Below are positions 39,850-47,041 of a stretch of DNA of 64,000 nucleotides, one piece after another. The notes beneath the pieces were generated by a model. The model was not told the DNA's origin and made no database searches. It saw nothing but the letters and a program-made list of their open reading frames with translations. This DNA comes from Scheffersomyces stipitis CBS 6054 (Eukaryota > Ascomycota > Pichiomycetes > Serinales > Debaryomycetaceae). The stretch lies in the NCBI RefSeq assembly GCF_000209165.1, contig NC_009043.1:992001-1056000 (forward strand), read 5' to 3'. The position numbers were made by a program, and so were the translations under genes. How positions within the stretch are numbered: the stretch's first letter is position 1; each line of letters starts with the position of its first letter.

Positions 39850-41721
39850 TCACATATTATCAAGTAGACTATACCAGTTCATCTGGCCACTGGCTAATTT
39901 GAGCCTTGTATCAAACGACGAAAGCTCTTCGTCAGTGTCTGTTTCGACTTCGGACTCACTGTCCCCATCTAACTTTGAATCCAACAGGACATTCGAGACT
40001 GGAGATTCGCTGCTGCAAAACTTACAACGCCTTGTTTTCCATTCTAGTTTCCCCAGTGAAAGCAAGTCTTGAATGTACCAGCCAATTCTTTCGGCACCCA
40101 ATCTGGCCCCATCAAGATTTGCTGATGATGGTCCAGTTCTCAAAGAGGCATTCTTTCCGATCATGAACAACAATAAATCGTTATTCCACTGCAAATTATC
40201 TGTCAAGCAAGGGAATCCATTAACACATTCAATATCATGGTCTTGTATAACAGGTTGAAGGAAATCTAAAGATTTAACGTTTGCGGTAATTCCAGTAGCA
40301 AAGTAGATGTAGTCGATATTTTCAAGCTCTCGTTCGAAATAAATATCTTCACCTTTGGCTGTTTTTGTTTCTGACTTGGATTTGATCAACAATTTCCAAG
40401 TCTTGGTATCACTATCCCATTCTGAATTAGTGATAGAAGTGTACTTCATGAGATCGACTCTGCCATTCTTCACATGGTCCAAAATCTTTTTGTAATACTC
40501 TGGGTTAAATGAGCCACCTTCTCTGGCTTCTTGGATCATTTCCCATCTCTCTTGGTCTGTATCTTTCATATAGAAAGCAGATTTTTTAACATTCTTATAC
40601 TTGGTCACCCAATCCAAATGGAAATCAAAATGCTTGATTTTTACAGGTCCTCTAAGCATTAAGTATATTTTAGAAATTCCAACATTTGCAGCAACATGGG
40701 CCAACTGAGCAGAAGTCAAGCCACCACCAACAATGACAATGCTTCTTGATTTAGAAGCTCTTGGCTTGATCATGAGTTCCTTACCAAGGAAATTCACTTC
40801 CTTGTTGAACAAATGTGTGGTATGACAACTTCCCTCTGGAAAGTGTGGATCCTCAAATGGTTTTATCGGGTAGTTTACTTCTCCACGATGTCCTGTTGCA
40901 ACAATGCAAATTTTGCACCCAAAAGTTTCACCATTTGCAGACTTGATTACAAAACCTTTACCGTATTCTTCCTTTCCTAATACATTGATAAACCTCTCTT
41001 CCACATTTATGGCTTCGTCTTTTTTCACATTATTGTGCAAACTGTATCTGTCAACAATATCCTTGCAAAAATCTTCAAAAAGTTTGGTAGATGGACGATA
41101 GTAGTCCTTCCAATCCCTCATATTAATATCAATAATACCTGGTTTGTCATGATTAGCATTTGTAGACGGAATTGGAGAAGTTCTCTTTCTCGTGTTTTTC
41201 TTAGCCAATTTCTTTAATTGGTGTTTGGAGTATTCCTTTCCCACTACATTCTTGATTTCCATAATGTCACCAGCACTCTCACGTTTTGACAAGTGAGCAA
41301 AACTAACCAAACCATCAACATTAACAGGATCAGGGTGGAAAAACATGGGTGAACGAAGGTATGGGATTTGACAAGAACCAAATTGATTATCCCATTGACT
41401 CATGAATCTTTCACCAGCTGCGTCAAGTACCAAAATATCCAGAGGCTGAAACTTTCTTCTAGGTGCGTAACATCTATCCTTTGAAGGTGGTTTGAATGTT
41501 GTTCGGGAAGACACATTTCTATTAATGAGGTTGACCCTACTACCTCTTTGGCGGAGCCAGTGAAATCTCTGATGTTCATCCTCTGTGTAAATAGAAGCAG
41601 GGTACTCTTCACATAACCTGGCAGTGATCGCAAGGCTGCAGGTGCCCCCACCAATGACAATCACTTCGAAGAAATTTTCCAATGGAATATCAACAATATC
41701 CGGATTCATTTTAAGTAACAT
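39850..41721 (-). CDS. FAD/NADPH-dependent monooxygenase-like flavoprotein
   Basis: Predicted flavoprotein of 623 residues with the two-nucleotide-binding layout of class B monooxygenases such as ornithine/lysine N-hydroxylases. The FAD site is near the N-terminus (EVIVIGGGTCSLAITARL, residues about 19-36; Cys-Ser replaces the usual Ala-Gly). A second Gly-rich turn, IVIVGGGLTSAQLAHVAA, in the middle would bind NADPH, and an ATG-type motif, YIYFATGITANVKSLDF, follows. The WLRQRGSRVNLINRNVSSRTTFKPPS stretch and the C-terminal DGARLGAERIGWYIQDLL are consistent with this class, but I do not recognise a named yeast homologue. S. cerevisiae has no obvious counterpart. It sits between DAK (same strand, 173 bp upstream) and the Lys14-like gene (convergent). 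Substrate unknown; siderophore synthesis is only one possibility and there are no partner genes here to support it. Confidence 0.75.
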   Translation of the reverse strand: MLLKMNPDIVDIPLENFFEVIVIGGGTCSLAITARLCEEYPASIYTEDEHQRFHWLRQRGSRVNLINRNVSSRTTFKPPSKDRCYAPRRKFQPLDILVLDAAGERFMSQWDNQFGSCQIPYLRSPMFFHPDPVNVDGLVSFAHLSKRESAGDIMEIKNVVGKEYSKHQLKKLAKKNTRKRTSPIPSTNANHDKPGIIDINMRDWKDYYRPSTKLFEDFCKDIVDRYSLHNNVKKDEAINVEERFINVLGKEEYGKGFVIKSANGETFGCKICIVATGHRGEVNYPIKPFEDPHFPEGSCHTTHLFNKEVNFLGKELMIKPRASKSRSIVIVGGGLTSAQLAHVAANVGISKIYLMLRGPVKIKHFDFHLDWVTKYKNVKKSAFYMKDTDQERWEMIQEAREGGSFNPEYYKKILDHVKNGRVDLMKYTSITNSEWDSDTKTWKLLIKSKSETKTAKGEDIYFERELENIDYIYFATGITANVKSLDFLQPVIQDHDIECVNGFPCLTDNLQWNNDLLLFMIGKNASLRTGPSSANLDGARLGAERIGWYIQDLLSLGKLEWKTRRCKFCSSESPVSNVLLDSKLDGDSESEVETDTDEELSSFDTRLKLASGQMNWYSLLDNM

Positions 41722-41894
41722 ACAATTTCAATAATGATCATACGAGCCATAATCGTGGAATTTATAAAGTATAAATTAGATTTACCAACCATTGGTACCA
41801 TAACCACTATAGTCTTTGCAACCACAAAGGTTGCCTGGCAAGTCATTTGACTGCGAAAAACGCAAACAATATTTTAGAAACTAGCGAACACTAC

Positions 41895-43682
41895 TTAGAG
41901 AGCTCCAACAAAACCCTCGATGATTGCATACAATCCAACAGCACCAGGATCGGGAACCCCACCCTCTTCGGTCTTAAATTCAGACTCGTCAACATAGCTA
42001 GCCCTTCCAAATTTGGCATGTAACTCTCTGGTGTTTTCGCAGCCTTTCTTAGCTGCAGACAAGGAAGCCTTGATATCACCTGTCCCTTTTAAGGTATCCA
42101 CAAAGGGCTGCAATGTATCCACTAGAGTTCTGCCTCCTACTCTTGCTCGTGTATACTTGAATAAACCATCATACAAGGCAGAATAGGCAGCATCTCCGAA
42201 AGTCTGCGTTGTCAATTCCTTCTTCTCGCCAAGACTACCAACGAGTTTGGTAAGATAGATTGAGTAAAGACCTCCAGAAGTACCACCCATACTGTCTTCC
42301 ACCAAATCAGTGATGGCTGCCAAAGTTGCAACAGGGTCGGAGAGGTTCTTGTGGAAGTTGCCTTTCTTTTTTAATTCAAAGAGAATAGCATTTGCACCGG
42401 CTGCTAATGTTTCTCCACAATCACCATCACCAACAATTGTATCGTAACGCGTAATATCAGGTTCATTTTTAAGCAAATTATTCATTGCGTTAACTAGAGC
42501 CTTTTCAAAGACTACGGCATTGGTCTTTAAAGATGACGAAATATGAGACGTTTCAGTCATTGGAGATTCAGAATAAACAGAATCGGCTTCCCATTGTTTT
42601 GAGGTATAGCTTTTTGGTTTCCATCCAGGCGCATCAGTAGGTGCATCTAAAAATTCCAACAATTGATCGGTTGAAAACCCTACTTTTGCTTTAGCAATGT
42701 TTGAAAGATTAAGCAAAGTGATCGAAAAACCAGGAGAGTTGAGGGAAGTTACAAAGTCACTAATTAAAATACGTTTGGGACGATTTTTGGTAGGAAGTTG
42801 AATGACAATATGTTCAGCAATTAAGTGCAATTCGAGTGAAGAAGTTCCACCAATATTGTTAATGAGTAAGATGTAATCATCATTATGCAAGTCAAAATCT
42901 ACATAATGGCGGTCCTTGTCGTCAGGAGATAACAATTTATGAAAAAGGTCTTCAATTAAATCATCAATATTTGGAATTGGGCTGATTTTCACACCTGGTT
43001 CATTGTGAATTCCAAGTCCTACTTCAGCTTCATCTTCACCAGTGAACTCACTGGTGTTCATTTGTCTTCCAGGGACGGAGGTACGATCCAATGAAGCTGA
43101 TATGGTCACAAGATTGTCGTTGATGGTGTTTCCCAAGTGGGCAATGTTCTTGAGCTCAGCATTCTCGGAATGGACAGCAGCACCAAGAATCTTGTGAACG
43201 ATAGCAGTTCCAGCCAATCCCCTTCTGCCTACCATCTTATTCTGCTCTCTGCCTACGGCCACATCATCAGCGACGATTACAAGTTCAACATTATAACCTT
43301 CATTTTTAGCCCGCTCCGCAACCAAGCCAAAATGAAGAATATCCCCTGTATAATTTTTCACTACAATAATTGTACCCTTTTCCTTGTGAGACTTTGTTCT
43401 GATGGCTGCCATGATCTGTTTGGTAGAAGGTGATGCAAAGATATGTCCACTTACAGCGGCATCTAAAAGGTTATCACCAACATACCCTCCGTGCAATGGT
43501 TCATGACCTGCACCTCCACCACTAATCAATGTGATCTTCTTTGAAGTATCAGAATTGGGGTTGAAAACAACTTTTTCAGAGGGAATCAAGCGAACTGCCG
43601 GATTCGAGTGGACCAAACCCTTAAGGCTAGAGAGAACAAGGTCCTCGTCCTCTGAATACTTCCAGTGCTTTCTTAGTGTCAT
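41895..43682 (-). CDS. DAK1: Dihydroxyacetone kinase
   Basis: ATP-dependent kinase that phosphorylates dihydroxyacetone to the glycolytic intermediate DHAP, clearing a toxic ketose and serving glycerol use. The maximal frame begins with TTG at 43706; the first ATG (43682) gives 595 residues starting MTLRKHWKYSEDED, in line with yeast Dak1/Dak2 (584-591). The N-terminal DhaK domain holds GGGAGHEPLHGGYVG (His60), KNYTGDILHF (Asp114) and GIHNEPG, the His that binds substrate covalently. The C-terminal DhaL domain holds GDGDCGETLAAG for ATP-Mg and MGGTSGGLYSIYL. A stretch that reads LDHC in S. cerevisiae Dak1 is LDRT here, outside the known catalytic residues. The symbol marks the family; Dak1 and Dak2 types cannot be separated here. 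Confidence 0.95.
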   Translation of the reverse strand: MTLRKHWKYSEDEDLVLSSLKGLVHSNPAVRLIPSEKVVFNPNSDTSKKITLISGGGAGHEPLHGGYVGDNLLDAAVSGHIFASPSTKQIMAAIRTKSHKEKGTIIVVKNYTGDILHFGLVAERAKNEGYNVELVIVADDVAVGREQNKMVGRRGLAGTAIVHKILGAAVHSENAELKNIAHLGNTINDNLVTISASLDRTSVPGRQMNTSEFTGEDEAEVGLGIHNEPGVKISPIPNIDDLIEDLFHKLLSPDDKDRHYVDFDLHNDDYILLINNIGGTSSLELHLIAEHIVIQLPTKNRPKRILISDFVTSLNSPGFSITLLNLSNIAKAKVGFSTDQLLEFLDAPTDAPGWKPKSYTSKQWEADSVYSESPMTETSHISSSLKTNAVVFEKALVNAMNNLLKNEPDITRYDTIVGDGDCGETLAAGANAILFELKKKGNFHKNLSDPVATLAAITDLVEDSMGGTSGGLYSIYLTKLVGSLGEKKELTTQTFGDAAYSALYDGLFKYTRARVGGRTLVDTLQPFVDTLKGTGDIKASLSAAKKGCENTRELHAKFGRASYVDESEFKTEEGGVPDPGAVGLYAIIEGFVGAL

Positions 43683-44539
43683 AGTAGAGGTCAATTGGTT
43701 GATCAATTGCAGAAAAAAGTGAATAATTCATCGAAGTTTGACATATTTATTAATTCGAAACTTGGGGTAAATGTACAGTATGGTTACGAGCATGGACAGG
43801 ATGGATGATGTCATGGAAGCAGTATGATGTCAATTGATTGAACTATAGATATATACATGTTCTCACCGTTAATCAAAACGTTAATCTTTTAGATGTAAAG
43901 ATGGAATGGTCATGGTTAATGCATGGTTTTTTAATCTGATTATACTATAGAATCAGGTGCAACCATTTCGACTACACGAAAAGATAATATCTCTTTGAGT
44001 GGGGAGTGCTACAGACTTGTAGGAAAAATGGATAACCGAGCCGCTTATAGAAAGGGACCACTGTGCTTGCAGAAGTTACACTAGGAAGAATCGTACGATT
44101 ATTAGAATAGCTATCAGATCCCTATAGATAAGAGAGAGCCCATCTCTCGTCTCGGAAAATCCCAGATTCGGAAAAATTTAAGTCAAAAAAGTCCAAAAAG
44201 TGCCAATGAATTGGGCAGATTATCCTGAAGGTCTGCGTTATCAAATTAGAGTATGTACAAAACGTTTGCTTACGTCTATATCATCTTTTGCTGACCATTA
44301 AACGGAATGGTTGTCCATCTGTATGAAGACTTCGTGCACACTAGAGATAATAATAAATATTCAGGCAGGATTAATCTGGATGAAAATATATCCCACAAAA
44401 AATGTTTATGGCTGAGAAGAGCCAGTTAACAATACAAAACACAACCAATTAAGCGATTAAGCTACCAAGCAATACACAATAAACACTTTTATATTTCAGC
44501 AGTTTATTCCCATATATTTATCCTTGCAAATGTTTCAGC
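43683..44539. other. Divergent promoter region, DAK / zinc-cluster gene
   Basis: 857 bp between two divergently transcribed genes. AT-rich; contains an upstream ORF overlapping the start of the + strand gene (44530-44559). No clear binding consensus seen. Confidence 0.55.
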
Positions 44540-44559
44540 ATGTCTCCGGAGTCAATTGA
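44530..44559 (+). promoter_or_regulatory. Upstream ORF overlapping the start of zinc-cluster copy 2
   Basis: An ATG 10 bp before the main start opens a 9-codon frame (MFQHVSGVN, stop TGA) that runs across the main ATG in another frame. The upstream ATG has A at -3 (CAAATG), so ribosomes that use it would bypass the main start. It matters only if transcription starts further upstream, which is unknown. Confidence 0.5.
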
Positions 44560-46603
44560 ACGACGCAAGACGGAACTGAAGAGAGATTACAGTAGAGGAG
44601 GATGTAGAGAGTGCAAAAGAAGAAAAATCAAGTGCGACGAAACAAAACCTCATTGCGTACAATGTACTCGGCTTAAAAAGAAATGTTCGTATCCGAGTGT
44701 AGGGGAAAAGGTTCTCAGAGTGTCCAAGAAGTTCCTCGAGAAAAATCCATCTCCCACCACCCAGAACTCATCAAAGCCTCTTACCATACAACTATACAGA
44801 GGTCCCAATGATTTCAGTAAGAGGAAGAACAAAGTCGCTAAGTCCGAAAAAAGAACAAGCAATGAAATGTCGGCATCATCTTCTCTGCTGGAATTACTTT
44901 CAAAGGAAATCGTTCTGGAAGCAAAGGATGGAGATTCTTCCTTGAAAACGCCATCTTCCATTAGCAATCTTCTCAACTCTTCGAATGAACAAGAGTTTGC
45001 AATACCACAAAGTGAAACAGGAACAATAGAGGAGACTACTCCTGGAGGATATGACCAAAGTTCAATACAAATGTCAACTACACCCTCATCGCTTATATTG
45101 GGAGACATGTATAGCCATGAAGATTTGAACTTGTTGGCTTCGGACTTAAACGATATCGTCAATGACATCATGTTTAACGGAAAATTCGACACAGCAGTAA
45201 CAGACAATGACCCCCTAAATCCATTGCTAGGCTTTTCTAAAGAATCTCCCAATAGTCAGACTATGCCATATAACGACGTCATACCCAAGCATGTTCCTCT
45301 AGATTACATACAAGTGAGAACAACAGATGAACGAGTATATTTAAAGGAGTTTTACGAGGAGTTTGCAATGCAAGTTCTTCCTTTCGGAGCATACGATCCT
45401 TATAGCAAAACGTATGCAAATCCATTGCGAGATGTCATTCTAAAGTATGCAGCCAAGGAGTCGTTTCTACTAGCTGCTATATTAGCACAAGGAGCGCAAT
45501 CCTCGCATCGTAAGAGTTTACTTCAAAAAGATCAGGATGCCTACGGATCGTACTTGTCCACATGCTTGCAATTACTAGGACCTGCTTTAAGCAGAAATAG
45601 AGATAAAAATGTGAGAAATGATTTGGTTTCCAACATCGAGACTATCCTTCTTACTGTATTATTATTGACATCGTCCAATGCTACTACCACTTCTCAGGGA
45701 TGGAGACCACATTTGAAGGGAGCAAAAGATATAGTCTTGAAGGCTACCAACAGCAAGATACGTCTGTCAAAGACATTAATCCTCTGTAAAGTATGGTTTG
45801 CCGATTTTGAAATCTTGGCAGGAACTAGTTCTAGTCTCGGAGGAACATTAAAAACAGACGATGAACTTGAATCTGTACTTAATTTCAGTGATCCCTATGA
45901 ACTTTCAGTGTTGAAAGAATTCGGAATAGTGCAAGACAACGGTTTCAACATCATGTTCGGCTATAATACTCCTTGTGTTCATTTGTTCAGAGACTTACTT
46001 AAGATTTTGAACAAAAAGAGGCAAGAGGGAACTGCATTCAAACCAGATGATGCAGCAGAATATGTCAGATTGATATCTGGTTTCTACAATGAAATGAGTA
46101 TCAAGTATATCGATTCAAAGCTGGTTGTTATGGACGATGCTTCGGGAAACTTTGCTGATCTCATAGACATAGTTCGTACAGACAAGGGAAACATAGCTCT
46201 TAGCTGGATGGATACATCGCAACAGGCGTATTCGTTGGCAGCATTGATAACGATTTTCACGCAAATCTTGAACCTGCCCTACCAGTCACCATTTATTCAG
46301 AACTTGAACAGCAGATTAGTGTCCTGTATTTCATTCTTGGACGGATGTAATAGGGTACCGCAACAAGTGATCAAATACTCCCTTCTGATGATTCAATGGC
46401 CCATGACAGCAGCAGGAATCAATTGCATTGATCATGAAGAGAGATTTCTACTCAAGAAATTCTTCACTTTCTCAGCTGAATTAGGCTCGGGAAGTGCTGA
46501 GATTGCCTTGAAACGAATCCAGAAAGTATGGGCACGTCTTGACAATGGAAAGGAGTACGAAAGTGAAGAAGGGGAAAACAATCTAGACATCGTGGCATAT
46601 TAG
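44540..46603 (+). CDS. Zn2Cys6 transcription factor, Lys14-like, copy 2 (short)
   Basis: Binuclear zinc-cluster regulator of 687 residues, paralogous to the 948-residue protein encoded 7.6 kb upstream. Zinc ligands are Cys22, 25, 32, 39, 42 and 49 in YSRGGCRECKRRKIKCDETKPHC. It shares the whole regulatory domain with copy 1 (HEDLNLLASDLNDIVNDIM, QGWRPHLKGAKDIVLKA, WFADFEILAGTSSSLGGTL, MIQWPMTAAGINCIDHEERF) and both end in an acidic tail followed by Asp-[Ile/Leu]-Val-[Ala/Ser]-Tyr. It lacks the His/Gln-rich insert of copy 1, which accounts for most of the length difference. Codon 13 is CTG, aligned with CTG codon 15 of copy 1. Direct targets are unknown; a role in lysine or related amino-acid control is inferred from the Lys14-like knot only. 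Confidence 0.88.
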   Translation: MSPESIERRKTELKRDYSRGGCRECKRRKIKCDETKPHCVQCTRLKKKCSYPSVGEKVLRVSKKFLEKNPSPTTQNSSKPLTIQLYRGPNDFSKRKNKVAKSEKRTSNEMSASSSLLELLSKEIVLEAKDGDSSLKTPSSISNLLNSSNEQEFAIPQSETGTIEETTPGGYDQSSIQMSTTPSSLILGDMYSHEDLNLLASDLNDIVNDIMFNGKFDTAVTDNDPLNPLLGFSKESPNSQTMPYNDVIPKHVPLDYIQVRTTDERVYLKEFYEEFAMQVLPFGAYDPYSKTYANPLRDVILKYAAKESFLLAAILAQGAQSSHRKSLLQKDQDAYGSYLSTCLQLLGPALSRNRDKNVRNDLVSNIETILLTVLLLTSSNATTTSQGWRPHLKGAKDIVLKATNSKIRLSKTLILCKVWFADFEILAGTSSSLGGTLKTDDELESVLNFSDPYELSVLKEFGIVQDNGFNIMFGYNTPCVHLFRDLLKILNKKRQEGTAFKPDDAAEYVRLISGFYNEMSIKYIDSKLVVMDDASGNFADLIDIVRTDKGNIALSWMDTSQQAYSLAALITIFTQILNLPYQSPFIQNLNSRLVSCISFLDGCNRVPQQVIKYSLLMIQWPMTAAGINCIDHEERFLLKKFFTFSAELGSGSAEIALKRIQKVWARLDNGKEYESEEGENNLDIVAY

Positions 46604-47041
46604 CATATTGTATATTAGCATATTAGCGTAGAAATATAGGTAACAGTCTATAATTTTGCACCCATTTGCATGCGCTAATCTCGCCGCACGCCTGCACATT
46701 TTTCAGCTGAGTATTTTATTTCTACTATGCAATTGGGGTTAGTTACTGTGTGCAGTCTCGTATTTTTTCGGTTACCACTTCCGTTTTCGATGACCATGAT
46801 GTCTATACTAGTTTTCTATGGAGAAGTCGATATTCAAAAGATTCATAAGATTTAAGTAATTGTAATTAGGTTGTGGTGGCAGCAACGGCAAGATCAGAAG
46901 ATTTTGAACTGGTCAAAAATTTGCGATCTTTACTATATTTGAGATTTCATGACTCAAATATTATTGTATTTAATCTAAACTCTCATTAACTACCCCAAGA
47001 ATCGAAATAGTTACGAACAGGAGTTTCTAAAAGAGCATATA
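46604..47041. other. Intergenic, ARG81-like promoter
   Basis: 438 bp between two same-strand regulators. It contains a Gcn4-type TGACTCA at 46950-46956, 86-92 bp before the next ATG. Confidence 0.55.
46949..46957. promoter_or_regulatory. Gcn4-type site ATGACTCAA
   Basis: The exact TGACTCA core lies about 90 bp upstream of the ARG81-like ATG. Gcn4 control of an arginine regulator would fit general amino-acid control; binding is inferred. Confidence 0.45.

Noticed and set aside
41895..43682. Suspected loss of a catalytic His in dihydroxyacetone kinase (LDRT in place of LDHC)
   Set aside because: The substrate-binding His lies in GIHNEPG, and the other catalytic residues (GHEP His, TGD Asp) are also present, so the enzyme looks intact.
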